Source: CAYXRK01 sp964467615
GTDB lineage: Bacteria; Hydrogenedentota; Hydrogenedentia; Hydrogenedentales; GCA-2746185
Assembly: GCA_964467615.1 (NCBI GenBank)
Contig: CAYXRK010000010.1
Span: forward strand, 1-50,772
Direction of reading: 5' to 3'
Length of the DNA: 50,772 bases
The notes under the pieces were generated by a model. That model did no database searches. It was not told the origin of the DNA and was given only the letters and a program-made list of their open reading frames with translations. Made by a program: the position numbers and the translations under genes. This document shows positions 31,517 to 40,382 of this stretch, in pieces. Every line of letters begins with the position of its first letter. The first letter of the stretch is position 1.

Positions 31517-34417
31517 TCACTCGACGAATATTTTGTCCGCCGTCACGTCGATTATCGTCCCATACTTCGCGAGCGCTTCCATGTCCATGCGCTTTTTGTC
31601 GCCCACGATAGAAATCAATTTGGGCCGCCCCTTGATGTGTTCGGCATGGAATTTCATCAAGCCGCCAAGCTCGACATGTTGGAGCCCTTCGTAGCGTTTC
31701 ACCCTCGGATCCGGCTGTAGCCCAAGCCGCTCCCACGAACGCACCGCCCCGATCACGCTGCGGAACCCCGTCTTCGATGCGCGATACGTATTGAGAATTC
31801 CATTCACACTTTCGCCGAAGCGTTCCGGCGATTCCGGCAGATTGTCGAAAAGGTCGAGGAACGCCTGCACCGCCTCTGGCGTTTTGTCCGCCTGGCACCC
31901 GATGACGCCGATCATCAGGTTCTCGTCGTTTATCCGGCTGCCGGGCGCGTAACGCGCGCCCGCGGAATACGCCAGCGCCCGCGCCTCGCGCAGTTCTTGA
32001 AACACAATGCCCGACATCCCCCCCGCGAAGTACGCGTTATACAGTTCCATGCCCGTATTCGCGTCTTCGCTAAATATTCCGTCGGGAAACTCGATCCGCA
32101 CGGTCGCCTGCGCGAGCTCCTTGTCGTAGAAATAAATCTCGGTCTTATCCGCCGCCTTCGCGCGATAGAACCGATACGGCGGCGTGTCCTTCAATTCGCC
32201 CAAGTCTGGTGCATGCTTCTTGACGATCTCGAGCACCTTCTCCGGCGCGAGCGAACCTACGTAGGAAATCGTGTGCTTGTACTTCAGCAGATCCTTGATG
32301 CTCTGATGAAGCTCCGGCACCGACAGACCCAGCAGCTTTTCCTTTGGAAGCAGCCGAAGAAAATATGACTCGTCCCCGTATCGGTGATAACTCGACAGCG
32401 CAGACCCAATCGTCCCAGGGTCTTTCTTCGAATCTTCTCGCTGCACCAAAATAATCTGCTTCAACTCTTCGAGAACGGCAGCGTCCGCCTTCGGATCCGT
32501 CATAACCGTCATCAACAATTCAACCGCCCGCTCAAAGTTTTCGTCGAGGCCCGAAAGGCTCACGAAACTTTCGTTATCGCCCGCGCTGACGCCGAAGTCG
32601 CAGCCTAGCTTGTACCATTCCTTTTTGAGGTCCTCTGGCGAGTACTCGCCCGCGCCGGATTTATCGAGCAGTTGCGTCGCAATTCCAATTTTGTTGTCTT
32701 CGTAGGTCCCGAACTCTACTGAGAACGTCAATGTGAATAAGTCATTCAGCGGATTTTTCGAGTGATAAAACTTCACGCCCTTCGGATCGTCGATAATCGT
32801 CACGTCTTTTTTCGCGTCGACGAACACCGGATCGAGCGGCGTGTACGGTATCGCCAATACTTTCTTGGCGAACTGCGACTGCCTGCGCGGGTCAATGTCG
32901 ACGGGATCAATCTGCGGCTTTTCGATCGAAGGCACCTCGTGTTGTTCGTCAATGCGGTAGCCCGCGACATAGTCGCTCCCGAAGTATTGGTTCGCGACGC
33001 GAATGATGTCCTTCTTCGTCACTTTCTCCATGCGTTCGATTTCGCCCACCGCGAAGTCCCAGTCCATATTCGCGATGAAGGCCTGCGTCATGCCATTCAC
33101 GCGCGCGATGTCTGATTCGAGCGCTGCTTTCCGGTTCTTTTTGAAATCGGTCAAAATCGCGCCGAGAATCCAATCCTCAAATTCCCCCTTCTTGAGCAAT
33201 TCGAGTTGTTCCAGGAGCAGTTTCTCGACCTCCTCGAGCGTCTGCCCCTCCTTGGGAATGCCCCACAATTGTTCCGAACCGTAATCGTTCATCACCGCGG
33301 GATAGGTCCCCGCCTGGCGCACGCGTTGCTGCTGGTTCAGGTTCAGATTGATAAGGCCCGCCGTCGCGTTGTCCAGAATCATGTCGATGAGTCTGAGCGC
33401 CGGCGTGTCCTCGTGCTGGTTTCCGGCCGTCCTAAACGCCAGAAACACGTACTCCTCGCCCTGGTATTTCACCGTCACACGTTCCGCGCCCTTCAGCGGT
33501 CCTTCTTTCCATTCGCGCGCCTTTGGCAGAGGCTTGCTCTTCCATGTCGAAAAGTGTTCGTCGATAAGTTTGATCGTTTTATCGATGTCGATGTCGCCGC
33601 TAATCGCAATCGCCATGTTGTTCGGCACGTAGTACGTATCGAAATAGTTCTGAATGTTCACCAAGGACGGCCGTTTCAGATCCTCGACCGTGCCGATGGT
33701 CGTCTGTTGCCCGTACGGATGGACCTTGTAGAGCAGGTTGTTCACCGCTTCGTCGATGATTACATCCTTGTTGTCCATCGAGCGGTTCTTTTCCTCGTAG
33801 ACCGTCTCGAGTTCCGTATGGAACAATCGGAAAACCGGACGGCTGAATCGTTCCGCCTCGATCACGGCCCATTGTTCGAGCCGGTTCGCGGGCAACGACT
33901 CCTCGTACACCGTCTCCTCGTGCCACGTGTGTGCGTTCACCGCGTGCCCGCCCATGTCGGTGAACAGCTTGTCGATCTCGTTCGCGATGGCGTATTGCGC
34001 GGCCTCCTGGCTCACCGAGTTGATCGCCGCGTAAATCACCTTGCGCTTCTCCGGGTCGTCCTCCTTGAAATGCTGCTCGTACAGGCCGGTGATCTTCTCG
34101 ATGTACGCCTTTTCTTTTTCATAGTCGAGCGTACCCATGCTCGCCGTTCCCTTGAACAGCAAATGCTCCAAGTAGTGTGCAAGCCCCGTCGTTTCCGCGG
34201 GGTCGGACTTGCTCCCCGCCCGCACCGAAATCTCCGAATAGAACCGCTGCGTGTCGTGGTTCTCGGTCAGATACACCGTCAGTCCGTTGTCCAATTGAAA
34301 GATTCGCGCGTTCAGCAAATCGGCCGGGTTCGGCCCGTTAATCTGCTTGTACCCCGCCCATGCGGGAACGAACAGCGCCGCCGCCAGCATCGCCACCACT
34401 CGAAGAAAACTACGCAT
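31517..34417 (-). CDS. secreted M16-family zinc metallopeptidase
   Basis: From ATG 34415-34417, eight bases after GGAGTGG, the product has 966 residues, with a signal peptide of about 21 residues (FLRVVAMLAAALFVPAWA). The inverted zinc motif HxxEH is HYLEH at 81-85. Two M16 halves are present, the second without zinc residues, as in pitrilysin-type enzymes. Typical core sequence includes NMAIAISGDIDIDKTIKLID and later VRIEFPDGIFSEDANTGMEL. It probably degrades peptides in the periplasm. The DUF485-ActP pair follows after 20 bases on the same strand and may be cotranscribed. A longer start at 34504 adds non-signal residues. Confidence 0.93.
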   Translation of the reverse strand: MRSFLRVVAMLAAALFVPAWAGYKQINGPNPADLLNARIFQLDNGLTVYLTENHDTQRFYSEISVRAGSKSDPAETTGLAHYLEHLLFKGTASMGTLDYEKEKAYIEKITGLYEQHFKEDDPEKRKVIYAAINSVSQEAAQYAIANEIDKLFTDMGGHAVNAHTWHEETVYEESLPANRLEQWAVIEAERFSRPVFRLFHTELETVYEEKNRSMDNKDVIIDEAVNNLLYKVHPYGQQTTIGTVEDLKRPSLVNIQNYFDTYYVPNNMAIAISGDIDIDKTIKLIDEHFSTWKSKPLPKAREWKEGPLKGAERVTVKYQGEEYVFLAFRTAGNQHEDTPALRLIDMILDNATAGLINLNLNQQQRVRQAGTYPAVMNDYGSEQLWGIPKEGQTLEEVEKLLLEQLELLKKGEFEDWILGAILTDFKKNRKAALESDIARVNGMTQAFIANMDWDFAVGEIERMEKVTKKDIIRVANQYFGSDYVAGYRIDEQHEVPSIEKPQIDPVDIDPRRQSQFAKKVLAIPYTPLDPVFVDAKKDVTIIDDPKGVKFYHSKNPLNDLFTLTFSVEFGTYEDNKIGIATQLLDKSGAGEYSPEDLKKEWYKLGCDFGVSAGDNESFVSLSGLDENFERAVELLMTVMTDPKADAAVLEELKQIILVQREDSKKDPGTIGSALSSYHRYGDESYFLRLLPKEKLLGLSVPELHQSIKDLLKYKHTISYVGSLAPEKVLEIVKKHAPDLGELKDTPPYRFYRAKAADKTEIYFYDKELAQATVRIEFPDGIFSEDANTGMELYNAYFAGGMSGIVFQELREARALAYSAGARYAPGSRINDENLMIGVIGCQADKTPEAVQAFLDLFDNLPESPERFGESVNGILNTYRASKTGFRSVIGAVRSWERLGLQPDPRVKRYEGLQHVELGGLMKFHAEHIKGRPKLISIVGDKKRMDMEALAKYGTIIDVTADKIFVE

Positions 34418-34524
34418 CGCGTTCCACTCCGATTTCGCCAACGCCCCGCCAATGTTTCCCAGGGATCGCGGCATCATAACAAAACGATCCCTTCGCCCTT
34501 CCAAAACTCCGCTTCGTTAAGTCG

Positions 34525-34553
34525 TTGACACCTCTCGCTTTCTGTCGTATGAT
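34525..34553 (+). promoter_or_regulatory. near-consensus sigma-70 promoter
   Basis: TTGACA (34525-34530) and TATGAT (34548-34553) are separated by 17 bases, the optimal spacing. A leader of about 60 bases leads to the AAGGAGA ribosome site and ATG 34622 of the PagL-like gene. It is the clearest promoter in the window, matching consensus at 11 of 12 positions. Confidence 0.75.
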
Positions 34554-34621
34554 CCTCAGTTGCCGAAGGTGTCAAGGAGGACGGCGGGCGGTGGCGCGCC
34601 TAATGGCAAGGAGAATAGGGC

Positions 34622-35173
34622 ATGACCAGAAACTGGACGGCGGGCCTAATGGTGTTCACCGCATGCGCCTTAATCGCGCCGAATGCCGCGGCCGGCGCTC
34701 TCGATTGGAAGTCCGCCAACTGGCGCCTCGAGCTCATGGGCTGGAACGGCCTCGATACGGGCGACGGTGATCGTTCCGAAGATTGGGGATCGACCGACAC
34801 GGTCGAGTACGAAGTCCCCCTCGGATCACACTTCGCCTTCGGTCTTCGCGCGGCCCCCCTCTTCTATTACGACCAAGACAACAATGACGACGACATGTGG
34901 GGCGTCGGCTTCGGCCCCACGCTGCGCCTCTATTCCAAGGCCGACGAGCAACGCGGCTTCTTCGGCGAACTTGGCCTCACCGCCCTCTACCACTCCGAGA
35001 AGTTCACGGGTAACGGTTCGGACCTCAATTTCGTAAGCGAGCTGGGTGTTGGCTATAAATTCAAGAGGGAATGGCACATCGCGCTCAAATGGCGCCATAT
35101 CTCCAACGCCGGCATCGACGAAGACAACTCCGGCGCAAACGCCATCGGCCTCGGCCTCGGCTACTCGTTCTAG
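34622..35173 (+). CDS. PagL-like outer-membrane barrel, lipid A 3-O-deacylase family
   Basis: The 183-residue protein has a signal peptide (cut near residue 24, NAAAGA) followed by alternating polar and hydrophobic strands, ending in GLGYSF with a C-terminal phenylalanine, as in outer-membrane barrels. The PagL catalytic segment is KWRHISNAG: His159 and Ser161, then DEDNSGAN, where the acidic residue of the triad may be Glu166 or Asp167. PagL removes a 3-O-acyl chain from lipid A, tuning the outer membrane. Its presence implies an outer membrane with lipid A-like glycolipid. A strong promoter and ribosome site precede it, suggesting high expression. Confidence 0.8.
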   Translation: MTRNWTAGLMVFTACALIAPNAAAGALDWKSANWRLELMGWNGLDTGDGDRSEDWGSTDTVEYEVPLGSHFAFGLRAAPLFYYDQDNNDDDMWGVGFGPTLRLYSKADEQRGFFGELGLTALYHSEKFTGNGSDLNFVSELGVGYKFKREWHIALKWRHISNAGIDEDNSGANAIGLGLGYSF

Positions 35174-35299
35174 CCCATCGAGTTCCTAGCCGCGTAGCGA
35201 CTCGAGGAATCTACTCGCCGTCTCGACGAAAGCGCGCTCAATCAGTTTGTCTTTCTCGCGCTGCGATACCGCGTTTGTAATTTGGGAGGGAGTTATTGG

Positions 35300-35923
35300 A
35301 TGGTCGAACACATCGCCGAGTGGATCACTGACATCATGGCCACGTTGGGCTATCCAGGCCTCGTGTTTATGATGGCCCTCGAAAGCATGATTGCCCCGGT
35401 CCCCTCCGAGATCGTCATGCCCTTTGCCGGGTTTCTTGTCGTCGAGGAGAAGTTTACGCTCGTCGGCGCGATCCTCGCCTCCTCCCTCGGCACAATTCTC
35501 GGCTCTCTGGCTGGATATGCGATGGGCAAATTCGGCGGCTACCCCATCGTCTACAAGTTTGGCCGTTACCTACTCCTCGAACGCCACCATCTCGAACTGA
35601 CCGCAAGATGGTTTGAGAAACGCGGCGAGATCACCGTGTTCGTCTGTCGTTTCGTCCCCGTTGTCCGCCACTTAATCTCCATCCCCGCCGGCGCTGGAAA
35701 CATGAATCTCTTCCGCTTCTGCCTCTTCACGCTTATCGGCGGCACCATCTGGAACGTCATCCTCCTCGTCGCCGGCATTCAACTCGGCCAACGCTGGGAA
35801 CTCATCCACACCTACTCCCACCAGATTGACTACGTCGTCGTAGCCATCATCCTCGTGGTCGCCGTCTGGTGGATCCGCAAACAATGGCTGCGCCGCAAGA
35901 TCTCGGCGGCCTCCCCCCAATAA
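35300..35923 (+). CDS. DedA-family membrane protein
   Basis: The 207-residue product starts at ATG 35300, nine bases behind GGAGGG. DedA features are FMMALESMIAPVPSEIVMPF, the GSLAGYAMGKFGG helix, the basic WFEKRGEITVFVCRFVPVVR with the conserved arginine, and IPAGAGNMNLFRFCLFTLIG. DedA/VTT proteins are thought to flip or transport lipids across the inner membrane and support envelope stability. The tail is basic (RKQWLRRKISA). It lies 126 bases after the PagL-like gene, both dealing with envelope lipids. Confidence 0.92.
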   Translation: MVEHIAEWITDIMATLGYPGLVFMMALESMIAPVPSEIVMPFAGFLVVEEKFTLVGAILASSLGTILGSLAGYAMGKFGGYPIVYKFGRYLLLERHHLELTARWFEKRGEITVFVCRFVPVVRHLISIPAGAGNMNLFRFCLFTLIGGTIWNVILLVAGIQLGQRWELIHTYSHQIDYVVVAIILVVAVWWIRKQWLRRKISAASPQ

Positions 35924-36102
35924 ATACCGCTGTTCAAAAACACAAGCAATTCGTAATCGCTCGATGGGGAGGGCGACGCTCCCGCCGGGCCGGTCAACTC
36001 CCGAATCGTTCCTACGTTAGCTATAGTGTCCGAACCAACTTTCATGGTCCGGTGCTGAACATGTGCCGCGCTCGTGACGTCCTCCGCTAACGTTTCTCCC
36101 AG

Positions 36103-37998
36103 ATGTCGATTCTCCTCGCAACATGGCTATCCTGTGCCGCCGCGGCAGATCTTTGGGTCGCGCCCCCAACGGATCGCCTCTTCGCGGTCACACTCCCGCC
36201 TGTCTCAGCCGAGCGGTCCGTCCGCCTGTACGCCGCTCGCGGAGAGTTCGAATCCTTCCAAGTCGGCATCCGCGCCGGGGCGGACGGAATCGAAGCCGTC
36301 CGCGCCGTTCCGCCCGACCGGCGCTGGGACCCGCATGTATACAGCGTGGAACCCGTCGAATCGGGGCCACCCTCGCCCCGCGCGATGGGCCGCGCCTCTG
36401 CATGGCCGGACAAACTCTCGACCTTCGCCTCGTTCGCCATCCCGCCCAACGAGACGGCGGGCCTTTGGATAACCCTCCGCGTCCCGCGCGACGCCAAACC
36501 CGGTATCTATTCGACGGAACTGGGCATCGAACTCGACAAGCGTCATCACCCGGTCCGAATCACCATCGAAGTCTTCGGCTTCACCCTGCCCGAGGTCCCA
36601 TCGCTGCGCACGCGCTTTTGGTTGGATCGAAAGTCGATTCAAGACACCCTCGCAATTGCGCCGACGTCCATGACCGATTGGTCGCCCATCTACGATTTCC
36701 TCGCCCGCTATCCGATCAGTTACGCGGTGTGGGACGGCGGACCGCTCGTGTGGATCGATTCGGCCGGCGCGATCACAACCGCGCTGGAAATCCACCTTGA
36801 CTACGCCGCGCGCCGCATGAACACCGTCGAGTTGTCACCGGGCCCGTTGGGCGCGACCGCAGCCCCGTTCGACGCAGCCCTCGGCGCGCTCGCCACGGCC
36901 ACGCTGCCGAACTTCACGTCCGGACGCAGTACCTATTCCGTCGCCGCGACTCCCGATCGAAACACCTGGGCCCCCGCTAAGGACCAACTCGCGCAACTCG
37001 CAAAGCGCCTGTCCGGTGTCACCCGGTTGTTCGAGGGGCCTGTCCATCCGGATTTCGAAGACTCTACCGACATCTACGCCGCGCCCTTCGCCGAATGGCG
37101 GCCCGAAATCATCTATGCGCTTCGCAACGCCGCGAGTTTGCGGACAACAATCGAGTACCCCGGAACGCAAGCCGCGGCCTCCACCGAAGCAACCCCGGCG
37201 CTCGAAGCGTACGACGGCTCCCCCTACACCGCATGGTCTCCCGCGACCACAGACCGAAACCCCGCTCTCAATCTCACTTTCCCTGATCTCGTGCTTCTCG
37301 AATCGCTCAAACTGGTGTACCCACCCAACTCATCGGTTCCGAACGTTCAACTTCGCACCACGGGCGACGGCGAGCGTTTCTCACGCGCAACAGTCAGTTG
37401 GCGCGAGCGCGACGGCGTTTCGGAGGGGACATTGCGCGTTGCGAAAAACGTCCGAGGAATCCGCCTCGAATTCCCCCGCGATGTTGCATTCGCGCTGGCC
37501 GAGGTCATATTCGGCGAACGCGAGTGGCTCCACCGAGACGGCCCGATTCGCCCCTGGCTCCGGCTTGTCGATGATGAATTTCCTTCCTTCGAGATTGACG
37601 CCGCCCCCCTTGAGTATCGCCTCGCTCCCTGGGTTTGCTGGCAGATGGGCCTCGACGGATTCGCCGCCGGCTATCTAAACGCCTGGCCCCCATTCGGCGC
37701 CGCCAATCCCGAGGCATGGACACGCGCACGGTCCTTGGTCTACTCTGGATCGCTGGGTCCGGCACCGAGTGTGGCGCTCGAATTGGTGCGAGACGGCGTA
37801 GAGGATTACGAATATCTCGTAGCGCTCGAAGGCTTGCTTTCGGCATCGCCGAACGCAGACCCGGCGTATCAGGCACTGTTGCGTCCTCTGGCGTTCGCGC
37901 CCGATGATTCGGCACAATACGTCGCATCCTTGGCGCAGGAAATCTGGGACCGGCACAAGCAAATGGGACGCGCGATTGACGCGCTGGGAGACGAGTGA
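36103..37998 (+). CDS. DUF4091 (GH123-like) secreted protein
   Basis: The 631-residue protein has a short signal (ILLATWLSCAAAADL). An N-terminal beta-sandwich follows (ADLWVAPPTDRL; VRLYAARGEFESFQVGI; GLWITLRVPRDAKPGIYSTE), then an insert (about 350-470) that resembles a discoidin-like sugar-binding domain (TPALEAYDGSPYTAWSPATT). The end shows the DUF4091 signature ELVRDGVEDYEYLVALEG near 562-579. This architecture is related to GH123-type N-acetylgalactosaminidases, but the catalytic acid pair was not located. It may act on glycans outside the cell. The GNAT gene overlaps its stop. Confidence 0.8.
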   Translation: MSILLATWLSCAAAADLWVAPPTDRLFAVTLPPVSAERSVRLYAARGEFESFQVGIRAGADGIEAVRAVPPDRRWDPHVYSVEPVESGPPSPRAMGRASAWPDKLSTFASFAIPPNETAGLWITLRVPRDAKPGIYSTELGIELDKRHHPVRITIEVFGFTLPEVPSLRTRFWLDRKSIQDTLAIAPTSMTDWSPIYDFLARYPISYAVWDGGPLVWIDSAGAITTALEIHLDYAARRMNTVELSPGPLGATAAPFDAALGALATATLPNFTSGRSTYSVAATPDRNTWAPAKDQLAQLAKRLSGVTRLFEGPVHPDFEDSTDIYAAPFAEWRPEIIYALRNAASLRTTIEYPGTQAAASTEATPALEAYDGSPYTAWSPATTDRNPALNLTFPDLVLLESLKLVYPPNSSVPNVQLRTTGDGERFSRATVSWRERDGVSEGTLRVAKNVRGIRLEFPRDVAFALAEVIFGEREWLHRDGPIRPWLRLVDDEFPSFEIDAAPLEYRLAPWVCWQMGLDGFAAGYLNAWPPFGAANPEAWTRARSLVYSGSLGPAPSVALELVRDGVEDYEYLVALEGLLSASPNADPAYQALLRPLAFAPDDSAQYVASLAQEIWDRHKQMGRAIDALGDE

Positions 37999-38474
37999 TG
38001 GACGAGAACGCGATTGCGGGATACGAAATCATCCAGGCGTACCTTCGGCACGTCGACGTGCTCGCGCCACTGTTCGACGAGTACCGGGTGTTCTACGGCC
38101 AGCCGCCAAATCCAACGTCGTCGCGCAACTTCCTCGCCGCGCGAATTCGTCATCAGGATTCTGTCGTGTTCGCCGCCGTCAACGACCACGAAATCTTCGA
38201 CGAAGCCTACGGCTTCACGATGCTGTATCCCTCATATAACTCGCGCGACGCGACCCCCATCTGGATTCTCAACGATCTCTTCGTGCATCCCTCCGCGCGC
38301 GGCCACGGCATCGCCAAAGCGCTCGTCGACCGTGGAAAACGTCTCGCGGAAGACACCGGCGCAAAACACCTCACGCTCGAAACGGGCGTCGACAATAAGC
38401 CCTCGCATGAGTTGTACGAATCGGCCGGGTTCCGCCGTGACGATCGATATTGCACGTTCGTGATTGATCTATAG
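37998..38474 (+). CDS. GNAT-family N-acetyltransferase
   Basis: The start ATG 37998 shares one base with the preceding stop (TGATG); GTG 37995 is also possible. The 158-residue product is a single GNAT domain: YLRHVDVLAPLFDEYRVFYG, ILNDLFVHPSARGHGIAKAL with the acetyl-CoA loop ARGHGIA, and ELYESAGFRRDDRYCTFVI. The overall form is like small aminoglycoside or polyamine-type acetyltransferases, but the acceptor is unknown. It is translationally coupled to the DUF4091 gene. Confidence 0.85.
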   Translation: MDENAIAGYEIIQAYLRHVDVLAPLFDEYRVFYGQPPNPTSSRNFLAARIRHQDSVVFAAVNDHEIFDEAYGFTMLYPSYNSRDATPIWILNDLFVHPSARGHGIAKALVDRGKRLAEDTGAKHLTLETGVDNKPSHELYESAGFRRDDRYCTFVIDL

Positions 38475-38551
38475 GTACAGGGTTCAACGTTCAAGGTCCA
38501 ACGTTTGACGAGCCTTCGCAACGTGGCCGTTGGATTCCGCGGCCGCCATTC

Positions 38552-40072
38552 ATGCTGAATCCGAACGAGTTCGCGCTGACTTCGTGCTCAGCAGCCCGCA
38601 AAGTCTCCCACACCCTCTACCTACTTCTGTGCGTGTTTCTTCTTGGCCTTCTGGCGCGCTCGTGGGGCCTCTCGCAGGAATCCCCCTGGTACGACGAAGT
38701 CGTCACGCTTCGCCATCTCGATGCGCCCAACATCCCGGCGTTCCTCGACGACGTCGCGGCCACCGGCACGCCCCCGATGCCGGTCTACTTCGCGCTCGAG
38801 TACCTATGGGGCAACTACGTCGGCAACTCGGCGGTAAGCCTGCGCCTTTTGTCCATCATCTTTGGGCAAGCGGCAATCCTGGCGATCTACTCTCTGGGCG
38901 CTCAACTCTTCGACCGCCGCGCCGGGCTCATCGCCGCGTTCTGTCTCGCCGCCTCGCTCGTACACGTCTACTTCTCGCAGGAGATCCGAATGTACGCGCC
39001 GATCCAATTCTTCGCGATCATGTCGGTGCTCGCCCTGCACAAGGCCCTCACCTCCAGCCAACGGCGCTGGTGGATCGTTAATATTTGCTTCAACGTCCTG
39101 TTGGTCTGGACGCACGTCTTCACCATCCTGTTAATCGTCGCGCAAGCCGCTTACCTTCTCGCATTTCACCGAACACCCTCGAAGCGAAACCTGGCCTGGG
39201 GCGCCGCGCATGTCCTGCTCATCGGCCCCGGCATGCTGCTCTGGCTGCGTAGCCTAAACTTGGATCGAATCTACGCCGCCGCCGAAGCCATTTCGCCCAT
39301 CACCGCCAAGGATATTGCGATGACCTTTCTCGTCTTCGCGGGCGGACGCGCCTCGAATGAGGCCCCGCTCGGCCACCTTCCGTTCCCCATCTCTCTCGAC
39401 GTGCCTCTCGCCGGACTCATATACGGTCTCGCCGCGTGGGCGGTCTGGCGCACGGTTCATCGCAGACGAACCAACGCCGCCGCGCGCGAAGCACAACCCA
39501 TCGGGTTACTAGTCATTTGGCTAGTGCTGCCCCCGCTCCTGCTAGCCGCCGCCTCGGTGGTCTGGAAACCCAGCTTCCTCTACCGCTATGTCTTGTTTAG
39601 CTCCCTCGCGCTCTACTTACTCGCCGGGGCCGCCATCAGCAGCCTGCCCAGTCACCCATGGCGCATGGCCGCCACGGCCTTTCTTGTGTGCCTCTACACA
39701 TATCAACTATCGGGCCTCACTGTCGGCCCGTTTCGCCCGGATTGGCGTGCCGCGGGGGAGTACGTAAGGTCACACGCCGATCCCGACGACAAGCTTCTGG
39801 TCTTCCAGAACATCAACACCGTAGCGCTCCAATATAGCGCTGATTTCCCCCCATCACGCATTCAAACGATCGAGGTCTGGTCGGAAATCTGCCCCGCCAT
39901 CCTGACCGCGCATGAGCAACGAAAGACCACCTGGCTGTTCACCTGGCTCTGGGCCGACCCAACAAACATCGAACAATGCTTCCACGAAAATCGACTGGCC
40001 TTCACCGCGACAGATTTCCCCAGTTGGCCCATCCTCCGCGTATACGAGATTAGGCCGAAATCGGGCCTCTGA
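38552..40072 (+). CDS. GT39-type membrane glycosyltransferase
   Basis: This 506-residue integral protein has about ten hydrophobic helices after a short N-terminus, starting with LYLLLCVFLLGLLARSWG. The first loop carries PWYDEVVTL, the acidic DE motif of GT39/ArnT-type enzymes that use polyprenyl-phosphate sugars. FSQEIRMYAPIQFFAIMS is also typical. Such enzymes add sugars to proteins or lipids on the outer face of the inner membrane. The C-terminal soluble part is short (FPSWPILRVYEIRP). A second GT39-like gene follows after 310 bases on the same strand; the two share the general fold but not close sequence. Confidence 0.87.
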   Translation: MLNPNEFALTSCSAARKVSHTLYLLLCVFLLGLLARSWGLSQESPWYDEVVTLRHLDAPNIPAFLDDVAATGTPPMPVYFALEYLWGNYVGNSAVSLRLLSIIFGQAAILAIYSLGAQLFDRRAGLIAAFCLAASLVHVYFSQEIRMYAPIQFFAIMSVLALHKALTSSQRRWWIVNICFNVLLVWTHVFTILLIVAQAAYLLAFHRTPSKRNLAWGAAHVLLIGPGMLLWLRSLNLDRIYAAAEAISPITAKDIAMTFLVFAGGRASNEAPLGHLPFPISLDVPLAGLIYGLAAWAVWRTVHRRRTNAAAREAQPIGLLVIWLVLPPLLLAAASVVWKPSFLYRYVLFSSLALYLLAGAAISSLPSHPWRMAATAFLVCLYTYQLSGLTVGPFRPDWRAAGEYVRSHADPDDKLLVFQNINTVALQYSADFPPSRIQTIEVWSEICPAILTAHEQRKTTWLFTWLWADPTNIEQCFHENRLAFTATDFPSWPILRVYEIRPKSGL

Positions 40073-40382
40073 CGAGCGGACGATTCCCTCAATGACTACA
40101 TCCCCGTGTTGGAAGTCGCCGAAATCGCGTTGACTCTCGGGCCAAACGTCTCGCCCTCGTTCGTGACGAAGATGGTTGGGCGATTGGTAGTTCGATTCGT
40201 ATTTCGATAGAATCGCGCAACATCGTGCGGCAACATGTCGGTTTCGATCCGACACGAAAAGTCCCGAGACTAGGGCCACTCCAATTCTCTCTCGTATACA
40301 CCGACCGGAATTGGAAGGCGCCGCTCCCGTTCAAAGTCTAAATCATACGGATAGGTTTGAGTAATTGAGCAGGAGAAGCGGT
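40073..40382. other. intergenic stretch between the two GT39 genes
   Basis: This 310-base stretch has no gene. An imperfect dyad near 40190-40215 (TTCGATTCGTATTTCGATAG) is the only structure seen. The following gene starts with TTG behind an AGGAGA site. Confidence 0.4.
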
